Assembly: GCF_000247475.1 (NCBI RefSeq)
Contig: NZ_AHZC01000033.1
Coordinates: 1 to 64,000 of the forward strand
Source of the DNA: Rhizobium sp. PDO1-076
GTDB taxonomy: Bacteria; Pseudomonadota; Alphaproteobacteria; Rhizobiales; Rhizobiaceae
Length of the DNA: 64,000 nt
Reading direction: 5' to 3'
The notes under the pieces were generated by a model, which was given only the letters and a program-made list of their open reading frames with translations, did not search any database and was not told the DNA's origin. Positions 56,140 to 64,000 of the stretch are shown here, in pieces. The position numbers were made by a program, and so were the translations under genes. Position 1 is the stretch's first letter. Each line of letters begins with the position of its first letter.

Positions 56140-57065
56140 GCGTCTTCTCCTTGCTCGCGCTCATGGGCAACCGTGCGGGTCAGAAGCACATACCATTGCG
56201 GCCGATAGGTCGATAACGCCAGTGCCGCCTTCAGCGCCGCCGCCTCGCTTTCGTAGAGGCCGAAGCAGGTGGCACCCGATCCCGACATGCCGGCAAAGGC
56301 CGCAAGGCTCTCGCGCAACAGGCCACAGGCCTCGGCGATTTCGGGCACAAGCGTTTCGGCCGGTGGCTGCAGGTCGTTGCGAAGCTGTGCGAAGGCCGCG
56401 CGCCATGCTTCTGCATCGGGTGCTGTGGGCAGGTCCGCCATCGGCGCATTGTCGCGTCGCTCCAGCCGGCGAAAGATCTCCGGCGTCGAGACAGGCATCA
56501 GCGGATTGAGCAGCACCATGGGAAAGGAGGGGAGGGCGACCGGCGTGATCGCCTCGCCAATGCCCTGGGCCCTGAGGGGGGCCGAGCGAAGGCACATCGG
56601 CACATCGGCGCCGAGCGACAGCGCAAGCTCTGCGAGCGCGTCGGCGGGCAGGTCCGCCTGCCAGAGCCGCATCAGCCCGCGCAGCGTTGCCGCCGCATCG
56701 GCCGAGCCGCCGCCGATCCCGGCCGCAACTGGCAGGTTCTTTTCGAGCGTGATGGAGACGGGCGACCAGTGCTGCCCATGCTGATCAAGAACGGCGCGCA
56801 AACGGTCGCGTGCCTTGAGAACGAGATTGTCCTCGGGCTTAGCCGGGCCAAGCGAGAGGCTGCGGGCAAAGGGCCCAGCCAGTGTCAGGCTGTCGGCCTC
56901 CGCCGGCCGGAAGGTCAACTCGTCACCGTCTTCGGCAAAAGTCACCAGGCTGTCGAGCAGATGATAGCCATCCGCCCGGCGCCCGGTTACATGCAGCGCG
57001 AGATTGACCTTGGCGCGCGCGGTCTCCTCGACCGGGGCTCTCGCCTGATCGTCGAGACCATTCAT
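56136..57065 (-). CDS. ispE: 4-diphosphocytidyl-2-C-methyl-D-erythritol kinase IspE
   Basis: A GHMP kinase of the MEP pathway for isoprenoid precursors. 309 residues, with ARAKVNLALHVTGRRADGYHLL at the N-terminus, the ATP-binding LPVAAGIGGGSADAAATLRGL, and the late MSGSGATCFGLYE. ATG 57065 gives family length; the frame stays open upstream through the TPR gene in another frame, which is a shadow. It starts 4 bp after the TPR gene stop. An isoprenoid-chain synthase is encoded one gene further upstream. Confidence 0.96.
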   Translation of the reverse strand: MNGLDDQARAPVEETARAKVNLALHVTGRRADGYHLLDSLVTFAEDGDELTFRPAEADSLTLAGPFARSLSLGPAKPEDNLVLKARDRLRAVLDQHGQHWSPVSITLEKNLPVAAGIGGGSADAAATLRGLMRLWQADLPADALAELALSLGADVPMCLRSAPLRAQGIGEAITPVALPSFPMVLLNPLMPVSTPEIFRRLERRDNAPMADLPTAPDAEAWRAAFAQLRNDLQPPAETLVPEIAEACGLLRESLAAFAGMSGSGATCFGLYESEAAALKAALALSTYRPQWYVLLTRTVAHEREQGEDA

Positions 57066-57069
57066 CGGG

Positions 57070-58881
57070 TCAGGTCTTCTTGTCGTCTTTCTTCGGCGCG
57101 TCCACCGGCTTCGGATCGATCTTGGCGGCGTCGGCTTCGACCGGCGGCATGCCCTTGTCGATCTTCGCCTGGATCTTCGGCACTTCGGCCTCTTCCGGTT
57201 CGGAGGCAAGCGCGCGTTTCCACTGATAAGTGGCCTCGAGCTTGCGGCCGACACGCCAATAGGCGTCGCCCAGATGGTCGTTGATCGTTGCGTCGCCGGC
57301 GCGAAGCTCGGCTGCACGCTCCAGTTCGGCCACCGAGTCTTCGAAACGTCCGAGGCGGTAGTAAGCCCAGCCGAGCGAATCGACGATGTAGCCGTCATCG
57401 GGCCGCAGATCGACGGCCTTTTTGATCATCTCCAGGCCTTCCTGGAGATTGCGGTTCATATCGACCCACGAATAGCCGAGATAATTGAGAACTTGCGGCT
57501 GTTCCGGATTGAGTTCCAGCGCCTTGCGGAAGTCGGGCTCGGCTTTGTCCCACTTCTTCAGCCGCTCATTGGCAATGCCGCGCTGGAAGAAGATCGACCA
57601 GTGGTTCTTGGCTGGCGATTGACCGATAACTTCGACGGCCTTGTCATAATTGGTCGCCATGGCCGCATAGTCCTTGGCTTCCGACAGGACGCTGCCATAG
57701 GCCAGATAGCTGCGCACATCCTTCGGGTCGGAGGCAATCAGCCCTTGCAGGTGTGTGCGAGCGTCATCAACCTTGCCGGTCTCTGCCAGCGTCAGGCCGA
57801 GCTGCAATTCGGAAATCCGCCGCATCGGCGAAGTTTCCGGCACTTGGCGGTAGAATTCGATCGCCTTTTCCGGCTGCTTGGCGTTTTCGGCAATGCCGCC
57901 GAGCAGGACCAGCGTATCGGCCGCATCCTTGTCCAGCGCATGCGACAGCTGCAGATAAAGCATCACCGTGTCTTCGGCGCCTTCACGGTTGAGCGCGCCA
58001 CCGATGGAAAACAGCACGCCGGCTGCACCCTGCGCCGCAGTCTCGACCATCGGCTTCGGCTTGCCGCCGGCTTCGATCTCGTCGCGCAATGCTTTGAACG
58101 GTGCGTAATTGTTGATCAGCTCGTCACCGGCTGCCAGGGCATCCAGTGCCTTCTGCCTGTTGCCGGCATTGGCTTCGAGCGTCGCCAGCGCAATCACGGC
58201 CCGGGCAAAGGTATCCGGTGCGGTCGCGCCGCCGCTGCGGTCGATCAACGTATCCGTCAGCGCCTTGCGGGCTGCATCGTCATCGCCGGTCAGCGCGGCG
58301 ATGACGCCGACATTATAGTTGCGGAAGATCGCATACCAGCTGGGGCCTTTCAGACCCTTGACCAGATCGAGCGCTTCCTTGCCCTTGCCTTCGCCGACCT
58401 TGGTCCAGGCCACCAGCAATTCGTTCATCAGCCGGTCGAGGTCGTTCGGTCCCTCGTACTTGAAGGTCTTGAGCGCATCGTCGTAGCGTCCGTCACGGAT
58501 CGCCTGGAATCCAAGCGCGACAGAGGTCACCCGTTCGACGGCCGGATCGTTTTCCAGTTCCTTGGCGAGCGTGGCGCCTTCGTCGAAGTCGCCGTTCATG
58601 ATCAGGGCGATCATCAGCCGTTGCTGGATATCCAGCTCGTCGGGCGAAAGTTCGAGTGCCTTCTTGTAGAGGCGGATGGCATTGGCGTAGTCGCGGTCGG
58701 CTTCGGCAGTCCGGGCGGCCAGGAAGGCGCCGGCAAAGCTGTCCACGCTTTCAAGGTCGAAACTCTCAGTTTCTGCGGGCTTTTCGGGCGACGCCGCGGA
58801 AGCAATCGGGGCTTGGAAGACGCTGAGAAGCAGCGCCAGGGCAGTGCCGGCGAGAAAACGAGTGGCGGGACTTTGCCGCAT
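57070..58881 (-). CDS. exported tetratricopeptide repeat protein
   Basis: 603 residues. A signal peptide (FLAGTALALLLSVFQAPIASAAS) is followed by many TPR units along the whole length, for example DYANAIRLYKKALELSPDELD, and the clear pair KWDKAEPDFRKALELNPEQP and EGLEMIKKAVDLRPDDGYI, then DSVAELERAAELRAGDATI. The C-terminus is rich in Lys, Asp and Pro. It is probably a periplasmic or membrane-anchored scaffold, perhaps for envelope assembly; the partner is unknown. AGG precedes the ATG at 58881. It is immediately upstream of ispE. Confidence 0.9.
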   Translation of the reverse strand: MRQSPATRFLAGTALALLLSVFQAPIASAASPEKPAETESFDLESVDSFAGAFLAARTAEADRDYANAIRLYKKALELSPDELDIQQRLMIALIMNGDFDEGATLAKELENDPAVERVTSVALGFQAIRDGRYDDALKTFKYEGPNDLDRLMNELLVAWTKVGEGKGKEALDLVKGLKGPSWYAIFRNYNVGVIAALTGDDDAARKALTDTLIDRSGGATAPDTFARAVIALATLEANAGNRQKALDALAAGDELINNYAPFKALRDEIEAGGKPKPMVETAAQGAAGVLFSIGGALNREGAEDTVMLYLQLSHALDKDAADTLVLLGGIAENAKQPEKAIEFYRQVPETSPMRRISELQLGLTLAETGKVDDARTHLQGLIASDPKDVRSYLAYGSVLSEAKDYAAMATNYDKAVEVIGQSPAKNHWSIFFQRGIANERLKKWDKAEPDFRKALELNPEQPQVLNYLGYSWVDMNRNLQEGLEMIKKAVDLRPDDGYIVDSLGWAYYRLGRFEDSVAELERAAELRAGDATINDHLGDAYWRVGRKLEATYQWKRALASEPEEAEVPKIQAKIDKGMPPVEADAAKIDPKPVDAPKKDDKKT

Positions 58882-59016
58882 GAACGAGCCTTTCAAGAAC
58901 CGATAAAGTGCGCAGGTCGTTCTTATATGGGAACGAAGCGCGATGATTCACCCATAGAATGGCTTTTTTGAAGCAGGCCCGCAAGGCAATCGGGCTGTCC
59001 GCAACAATTGACTGCG

Positions 59017-60033
59017 TCAGTTCACCCGGGCGATGCAGAAGTCGATCACGTCGTTGAGCGCGTCTTTCCACGGCGTCTCCGGCAGGGGTGCCAGCGCATC
59101 GCGGGCGATCGTGCCGTAATGCTGTGCCCGCTGGATCGTTTCGCTCAGTGCACCATAGCGGCTGATCAGCCCCAGAGCCTTTTCGAGCCGGGTGTCGTCG
59201 TTCTGCCCACCTTCGATGGATTCGCGCCAGAAGTCGCGCTCGACCGCCGTTCCGCGCCGGTAGGACAGGATCACCGGCAGGGTGATCTTGCCTTCGCGGA
59301 AATCGTCGCCGACATTCTTGCCGAGATCGGCAGCCTTGCCGCCGTAATCCAGCGCGTCGTCGACCAGCTGAAAGGCGAGGCCCAAGTTCATACCGTAGGA
59401 TTTCAGCGCATTGCGTGTCGCCTTGTCGGTCTGGGCGACGATCGGCCCAACTTCGGCAGCCGCTGCAAACAGCGCAGCCGTCTTGGCCCGGATCACCGAC
59501 ATATAGTCGTCTTCGGTGGTCTCCATGTTCTTGGCGACGGACAGCTGCAGCACTTCGCCTTCGGCAATAACCGAGGCCGCGGTCGACAGCACGTCGAGCG
59601 CATCGAGCGAGCCGACATCAACCATCATCCGGAAAGCCTGGCCGAGCAGGAAATCGCCGACGAGAACGCTGGCCTGATTGCCCCAGATGGTGCGCGCCGT
59701 CGATTTGCCGCGCCTGAGATCGCTTTCGTCGACCACGTCGTCATGCAAAAGCGTCGCCGTGTGCATGAATTCGACGGCGGTCGCCAGCTTGATGTGGTGA
59801 TCGCCCTCGTAGCCGAACATCGATGCAGTCGCCAAAGTCAGCATCGGCCGCAGCCGCTTGCCGCCCGACGAAATCAGGTGGTTAGCGACTTCCGGGATCA
59901 TCTGGACATCCGAGCCCGCCTTCGACAGGATCAGCTGGTTCACCCGTTCCATGCCGCTTTTGGTCAGGTCCACCAAGGGCTTGATGGAAGCCTGTTTGTT
60001 TTTGTTTTCCTCAAGCGGTATGACTACGCCCAA
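59017..60033 (-). CDS. ispB: polyprenyl (octaprenyl/decaprenyl) diphosphate synthase
   Basis: Builds the long isoprenoid side chain of ubiquinone. The 338-residue trans-prenyltransferase has the two Asp-rich motifs LLHDDVVDES (about residues 87-96) and QLVDDALDYGG (about 213-223), plus GGKRLRPMLTLA and the GKSTARTIWGN segment. The start is taken as TTG 60033, which has AGGAG eight bases upstream; the longer open frame to 60168 has no comparable site. Chain length (C50 is usual in rhizobia) cannot be read from sequence. Divergent from the DUF2007 gene. Confidence 0.93.
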   Translation of the reverse strand: MGVVIPLEENKNKQASIKPLVDLTKSGMERVNQLILSKAGSDVQMIPEVANHLISSGGKRLRPMLTLATASMFGYEGDHHIKLATAVEFMHTATLLHDDVVDESDLRRGKSTARTIWGNQASVLVGDFLLGQAFRMMVDVGSLDALDVLSTAASVIAEGEVLQLSVAKNMETTEDDYMSVIRAKTAALFAAAAEVGPIVAQTDKATRNALKSYGMNLGLAFQLVDDALDYGGKAADLGKNVGDDFREGKITLPVILSYRRGTAVERDFWRESIEGGQNDDTRLEKALGLISRYGALSETIQRAQHYGTIARDALAPLPETPWKDALNDVIDFCIARVN

Positions 60034-60139
60034 CGCACCGGACTCCTGTTCAATTCTGCCTCGACAATAAAAAGCCGAGGCACCCACGGCAAGGGGCGAA
60101 TTGTCCCGGAACGGTAAAGAAGAAGGTTTTCTGGGTAAA

Positions 60140-60370
60140 ATGCACGAGATCATCCGTTCGAACGACATTGTCCTTCTCTCCTTTGCCGAAAGTCTGATGC
60201 GCGATGCCGGGATCTCCGTGATGATAGCCGATCAGCAGATGAGTATTCTTGAAGGGTCGCTGGGCATGCTGCAGCGCAGGCTGCTCGTCGATTCAGACGA
60301 GGTCGATCAGGCGCGCCGGATCCTCACCGATGCGGGCCTTGCGGCCGAATTGCGAGACGACGAGGCCTGA
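60140..60370 (+). CDS. DUF2007 family putative signal-transducing protein
   Basis: A 76-residue protein with the family features MHEIIRSNDIVLLSFAESLMRDAGI and a C-terminal DEVDQARRILTDAGL, a small ferredoxin-like fold related to PII-type and ACT-type folds. Function unknown. The ATG at 60140 is chosen by family length. The methyltransferase gene begins 6 bp downstream, so they are co-expressed. Confidence 0.82.
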   Translation: MHEIIRSNDIVLLSFAESLMRDAGISVMIADQQMSILEGSLGMLQRRLLVDSDEVDQARRILTDAGLAAELRDDEA

Positions 60371-60376
60371 AGCCCG

Positions 60377-61162
60377 ATGTCGCCCCAGCCGGTCGCCGAA
60401 ACCATCGATGCCTTTCACCGAGGCCGTTTCCATCTGGTCCAGCCGCACGGCCGTGGCCATCGCGCTGGCATGGATGCCATGCTGCTTGCATCCCTGGTGA
60501 TGCAGGACGGGGCGTTTCGTGTGGCGGATCTGGGAGCGGGGGCAGGCGCCGCCGGATTTGCCGTGGCCTCGCGCCTGCCGGATGCCGAGGTGGTGCTCGT
60601 CGAACGTTCGCCGGACATGGCGGAATTTGCACGCAAAAGTCTCGCGCTCGCTGAAAATGCGCCATTTTCCAGCCGCATCGCGGTTCTCGAAACGGACGTC
60701 ACTTTGACCGGCCGAGCCCGGTTTGCCGCTGGCCTTGGCGATTACAGCTTCCACCATGTGATCATGAACCCACCGTTCAACGATGCCAGCGATCGCCGCA
60801 CGCCGGACATCTTGAAGGCCGAGGCCCATGCGATGACCGAAAACCTTTTCGAAAGCTGGATACGAACCGCTGGCGCCATCGCCATGCCTGGGGGGCAATT
60901 GTCGCTGATTGCCAGACCCCAGTCGATCGCCGAGATTATTGCCGCCTGTGGCCGTCGCTTCGGCGGCGTCGAGATAACTGCCATCCATCCGCGGCCGGGC
61001 GAGAACGCGACGCGCATTCTGGTGACCGCGATCAAGGGATCGCGGGCGCGTCTGCAATTCCGGGCGCCGCTTTTGATGCACGACCGCGAAGACAGTCATG
61101 CTTTCGCTCCTCTGGTCGATGATCTGAACAACGGTCGTGTCGGCTACGCGCGCCTGCGCTGA
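60377..61162 (+). CDS. TrmN6-like tRNA(Val) adenine-N6 methyltransferase
   Basis: 261 residues of class I SAM methyltransferase. The N-terminal FHRGRFHLVQPHGRGHRAGMDAMLLASL is typical of TrmN6/YfiC. The SAM motif is VADLGAGAGAAGFAVASRLP, and the N6-adenine catalytic motif is NPPFND (about residue 130). The likely product is m6A37 in tRNA-Val, although other DNA/RNA adenine targets are possible. It follows the DUF2007 gene closely. Confidence 0.87.
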   Translation: MSPQPVAETIDAFHRGRFHLVQPHGRGHRAGMDAMLLASLVMQDGAFRVADLGAGAGAAGFAVASRLPDAEVVLVERSPDMAEFARKSLALAENAPFSSRIAVLETDVTLTGRARFAAGLGDYSFHHVIMNPPFNDASDRRTPDILKAEAHAMTENLFESWIRTAGAIAMPGGQLSLIARPQSIAEIIAACGRRFGGVEITAIHPRPGENATRILVTAIKGSRARLQFRAPLLMHDREDSHAFAPLVDDLNNGRVGYARLR

Positions 61163-61258
61163 TCGCGCATCGCCCGAATTTTGCATGCAGCCATTGCGTT
61201 TGGGGGCCGGCGTCTTACATCACGATAAGGTTTTGACACGTAGGAGGATAGTGCGTCC

Positions 61259-62122
61259 ATGGCAGATTTTTTGAAGCGGCTGGTGCCGAAACGCTTCCGC
61301 AAGCAGGGAACCGTTATTCCGGTCGTGCGTCTGCATGGTGCAATCATGAGCGGTGGCTCCAAGTTCCGGCCTGCGCTCAATCTTGCCAGTGTCGGGCCGC
61401 AGCTGGAAAAGGCCTTCGCCATGAAGGACAGTCCGGCCGTGGCCCTGTCGATCAATTCTCCCGGCGGTTCGCCGGTCCAGTCGCGCATGATCTTTGATCG
61501 TATCCGGGCCCTTGCCGAAGAGAAGAACAAGCGCGTGCTCGTCTTCGTCGAGGATGTGGCAGCGTCGGGCGGTTATATGCTCGCCATTGCCGGCGATGAG
61601 ATCATTGTCGATGCGACCTCGATTGTCGGCTCCATCGGTGTGGTGTCCGGCGGCTTCGGTTTCCCGGAGCTTTTGAAGAAGATCGGTGTCGAGCGCCGCG
61701 TCTATACCGCCGGCGAAAACAAGGCGATCCTCGATCCCTTCCAGCCGGAAAAGGAAGGCGACATCGAATATTTGAAGACCCTGCAGTTGGAGATCCACGA
61801 GGTCTTTATCGATATGGTCAAGGCCCGTCGCGGCGTGCTTCTCGCCGAGGATCCGACTTTGTTTTCCGGCCTGTTCTGGACAGGCCGTCGCGGCGTCGAA
61901 CTTGGCCTTGTCGATCGGCTCGGTAATATGCGCCAGGAAATCAAGACGCGGTATGGCAAGGATGCCAGGCTTGAATTGATCAGCGGCGCCAAGAGCCTGT
62001 TCGGCAAGCGTGTGACGGGCGTCGATGCCTTCGGTCCCATCGACCAGATTGCTGCACAAGCCGTGTCGGGACTTGCCGACACGCTGGAGGAAAAGGCATT
62101 GTGGTCGCGCTATGGTCTCTGA
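61259..62122 (+). CDS. S49 family serine peptidase (SppA/SohB-like)
   Basis: 287 residues. The ClpP-like S49 fold is seen in IPVVRLHGAIMSGG, LSINSPGGSPVQS (oxyanion region), VFVEDVAASGGYMLAIAGDEI (nucleophile Ser), and SIVGSIGVVSGGFGF. The catalytic lysine is probably in GLFWTGRRGVELGLVDRLG or nearby. No clear signal peptide; it begins with a short basic stretch, so it is probably membrane-peripheral or cytoplasmic. The likely role is degradation of signal peptides or membrane protein fragments. Confidence 0.92.
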   Translation: MADFLKRLVPKRFRKQGTVIPVVRLHGAIMSGGSKFRPALNLASVGPQLEKAFAMKDSPAVALSINSPGGSPVQSRMIFDRIRALAEEKNKRVLVFVEDVAASGGYMLAIAGDEIIVDATSIVGSIGVVSGGFGFPELLKKIGVERRVYTAGENKAILDPFQPEKEGDIEYLKTLQLEIHEVFIDMVKARRGVLLAEDPTLFSGLFWTGRRGVELGLVDRLGNMRQEIKTRYGKDARLELISGAKSLFGKRVTGVDAFGPIDQIAAQAVSGLADTLEEKALWSRYGL

Positions 62123-62163
62123 CCTCGGCACGGCATGGTTAGGACGCGACGGGGCGAGGGGAT

Positions 62164-62355
62164 ATGGCGCAACTGATATTTTTCGGCCTGCTGTTCGGCG
62201 GCGGCTGGCTGCTCTACCGCAAATTTGTCAGCGATGCGGAAAAGCTCGCAAACAAGTCTCGTGCGGCCGAGAAAGAGCGCGAGACCGGCGCCATCGGAAC
62301 GCTGATCCAGGACAAGGAAACCGGTGAATACCGGGTGCGGCGCGACGACGAATAG
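62164..62355 (+). CDS. small membrane protein
   Basis: A 63-residue protein with one N-terminal membrane span (LIFFGLLFGGGWLLYRKF) and a charged cytoplasmic tail ending in GTLIQDKETGEYRVRRDDE. The ATG follows GAGGGG. Function unknown. It lies 41 bp after the S49 peptidase gene and may act with it. Confidence 0.75.
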   Translation: MAQLIFFGLLFGGGWLLYRKFVSDAEKLANKSRAAEKERETGAIGTLIQDKETGEYRVRRDDE

Positions 62356-62408
62356 CCTTGCTCTGCGAGAGAGGTGCCTGCTTTCTACTTTGGTCTGGAG
62401 GAGTACCG

Positions 62409-63062
62409 ATGGCAGATGAAGCGCAATCCGATGATGTAGCCGTGCGTCAGGCACGTGATCATTGGAACAATGTCTATCATCACAAGGCTGAAAACGAAGT
62501 CAGTTGGTATGAGGAGCGTCCCGATCTTTCCCTGTCGCTGTTGCGCTCGGCTGGCATCGGGCTGGGTGCGGCCGTCGTTGATGTCGGCGGTGGCGCCTCT
62601 GCGCTGGTCGATGCCCTGATCGGTGCCGGACAGGCCCATGTCACGGTACTTGACCTGTCTACGGCCGCGCTCGCTCGCGCCCGACAGCGCCTGTCAGGTG
62701 CGAGCGGGGTCGACTGGGTCGTCGCCGACGTGCGTGCCTGGACACCTGCGCGCCAATTCGATGCCTGGCACGACAGGGCCGCATTCCATTTCCTGACCGA
62801 AATCAGCGATCAGAACGCCTATGTCGCCGTTTTGAAATCGGCACTGTCGGCCGGGGGCGTGGCGGTCATCGGTACCTTTGCGCCGGACGGGCCGGAAAAA
62901 TGCAGCGGTTTGCCGGTCGCCCGTCACGACTGCACCAGCTTGCAACGGTTGCTCGGTCCCGATTTTGATCTGCTCGGCAGTATCAGCCATGAGCATCATA
63001 CGCCCTGGGGATCGGTGCAGAGATTTCAGTTCAGTACATTCCATTGGCGTAGCGCGCTTTGA
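62409..63062 (+). CDS. class I SAM-dependent methyltransferase
   Basis: 217 residues. The SAM-binding motif is AAVVDVGGGASALVDALIGAG (about residues 54-74), with VTVLDLSTAAL as motif II and VVADVRAW as motif III. DAWHDRAAFHFLTE follows. The opening DHWNNVYHHKAENEVSWYEERP resembles trans-aconitate-type or thiopurine-type small-molecule methyltransferases. Substrate unknown. ATG 62409 has GGAGGAG six bases upstream. Confidence 0.85.
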   Translation: MADEAQSDDVAVRQARDHWNNVYHHKAENEVSWYEERPDLSLSLLRSAGIGLGAAVVDVGGGASALVDALIGAGQAHVTVLDLSTAALARARQRLSGASGVDWVVADVRAWTPARQFDAWHDRAAFHFLTEISDQNAYVAVLKSALSAGGVAVIGTFAPDGPEKCSGLPVARHDCTSLQRLLGPDFDLLGSISHEHHTPWGSVQRFQFSTFHWRSAL

Positions 63063-63205
63063 TGTCGCGCATTTCGCGTCTGCCCGGCGTCTTGAGTTGC
63101 CGTGTGTTTCGCCCTATTTTGAATATCGATTGATCAATAAGCCATGCGCGGAATTGAGGGGGTTGTTCTGCCGCCTGGTGACGATGGCCTCGAAGGGGTA
63201 GCATT

Positions 63206-64000
63206 ATTCGTACGCAGGATTTCCTCAACATTGGCGGAGAGGCTGCAATTGAAATTTGCGGTTTTGATTGGGCCTCGACCGAGTTGGGGCCGATCGAAAA
63301 TTGGCCACAGTCGCTGAAATCGACGCTCCGCCTGGTTCTCTCCTCGCGCCAGCCCATGTGCTTCTGGTGGGGCGACGACCTGCTGCAGTTTCACAATGAT
63401 GCCTATCTGCCAATGCTGGGCAAGGGTCAGCTCGCCATCGGCATGCCCTTCAAGGAGCTTTGGTCGGATGTCTGGGAAGACGTCCTTCCTTTTGTGCGCA
63501 GTGCGCTGGCTGGCAAGGGCACCTGGATGGAAAACCTGCCGCTGACCATGACCCGCAACGGTTATGAGGAGCAGACCTATTTTACCTTTTCCTACAGCCC
63601 GCTCTACGACGATACTGGCGATATCCGCGGCATCTTGAATGTCGTTACGGAAACGACACAGGCCATGCAGGATCGCGTAGCCCTCGAACGGGCCTATGCC
63701 GATGCGACGAGCTATATCCTCGAGCGCGAAAAGCACGAGGAGGAACTCAAGCTCCTCAATCGCGAGCTTGCGCACCGGATGAAGAACACCCTGGCTATGG
63801 TCCAGTCGATCGTCAGCCAGACCCTGCGCGGCGCCTCGTCCCTGTCGGACGCCGCCTCGACAATATCCGCCCGCATCCAGACGCTTGCCAAGGCGCAGGA
63901 TCTGCTTACCGGCATGAGTGTGACGGCAGCCGAGGTGTCGGCGATCGCCAATGCCGCCGTCGCGCCGCACAGCGACAGCGAGATACGCTTCCATATGCAG
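63206..64000 (+). CDS. HWE-family sensor histidine kinase, 5' part, possible ATT start
   Basis: Cut by the window end after 265 codons. A PAS domain (about 10-150, with WPQSLKSTLRLVLSSRQPMCFWWGDD-type sequence and FSYSPLYDDTGDIRGIL) is followed by the HWE/HisKA_2 phospho-acceptor helix AHRMKNTLAMVQSIVSQTLR. No ATG, GTG or TTG occurs in frame between the upstream stop (63179-63181) and the conserved N-terminal sequence. Two ATT codons at 63203 and 63206 follow AAGGGG by four to seven bases, and ATT 63206 is taken as the best start. The catalytic domain lies beyond the end. Confidence 0.8.
   Translation, partial: MRTQDFLNIGGEAAIEICGFDWASTELGPIENWPQSLKSTLRLVLSSRQPMCFWWGDDLLQFHNDAYLPMLGKGQLAIGMPFKELWSDVWEDVLPFVRSALAGKGTWMENLPLTMTRNGYEEQTYFTFSYSPLYDDTGDIRGILNVVTETTQAMQDRVALERAYADATSYILEREKHEEELKLLNRELAHRMKNTLAMVQSIVSQTLRGASSLSDAASTISARIQTLAKAQDLLTGMSVTAAEVSAIANAAVAPHSDSEIRFHMQ

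Overview
The window reads as chromosomal DNA of an alphaproteobacterium of the Rhizobiales, most likely a Rhizobiaceae member (Rhizobium/Agrobacterium-like). The grounds are: a short-form HisG paired with HisZ; the split F1Fo ATP synthase layout atpI-B-E-F'-F without the F1 genes; an HWE-family histidine kinase; groESL with both a CIRCE element and a sigma-32-type promoter; small Rhizobiales families (DUF4170, DUF2093) inside a lipid A gene group; and copies of a palindromic intergenic repeat resembling the RIME elements of rhizobia. Most of the window is core genome and densely coding. No tRNA, rRNA, CRISPR array, insertion sequence or prophage was seen. Species-level placement cannot be made from this reading.

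Layout. 1-2.2 kb: hisZ-hisG and a repeat cluster. 2.2-6.5 kb: a DoxX-type membrane protein, a hypothetical protein, a roughly 0.8 kb non-coding stretch rich in hairpins, then groES-groEL with a duplicated groEL tail. 6.5-9.9 kb: a monooxygenase-like gene divergent from soxR with a textbook SoxR site, then a rhodanese-ChrB fusion and the chromate transporter chrA. 9.9-13.9 kb: a HAD phosphatase, ribF, and a two-gene unit holding a DapA-like protein without its catalytic lysine. 14.2-24.4 kb: ileS, a lipoprotein, a GNAT acetyltransferase, tadA, a pseudouridine synthase with a very long disordered tail, rsmD, a patatin-like lipase and a KefB-type antiporter. 24.5-32.6 kb: pmbA, a CysQ-like phosphatase, DUF4170, waaA, a HAD phosphatase, lpxK, DUF2093 and mutL. 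32.7-36 kb: a signalling unit made of a 41-residue ORF coupled to a PAS-receiver protein, followed by a GGDEF-EAL protein with an altered GGDEF motif. 36-40.6 kb: a LysR regulator divergent from an MttB-like methyltransferase and a trimethylamine-dehydrogenase-like flavoprotein. 40.6-43.5 kb: a PRC-barrel protein, an SMP-30 lactonase and a LuxR solo. 43.5-49.6 kb: a sigma-54 promoter driving a probable small RNA with a 14-codon ORF, then mrp, corA, kup and a SleB-type cell wall hydrolase. 50-52.7 kb: the ATP synthase Fo genes. 52.8-60 kb: rnhB, a PA0069-type radical SAM protein, a short glycosyltransferase, moaB, ispE, a TPR protein and a polyprenyl diphosphate synthase. 60.1-64 kb: DUF2007, a tRNA m6A methyltransferase-like protein, an S49 peptidase, a small membrane protein, a methyltransferase and an HWE kinase cut by the window end.

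How the genes work together. Several units have readable regulation: groESL (sigma-32-type promoter plus CIRCE), the SoxR-controlled monooxygenase, and the sigma-54 transcript upstream of mrp. The strongest candidates for undescribed biology are the sigma-54 small RNA/micropeptide, the cysteine-free Mrp with a His-rich linker, the DapA-like protein without a Schiff-base lysine, the LysR/MttB-like/TMADH-like unit, and the 41-codon ORF translationally coupled to a kinase-less PAS-receiver protein.
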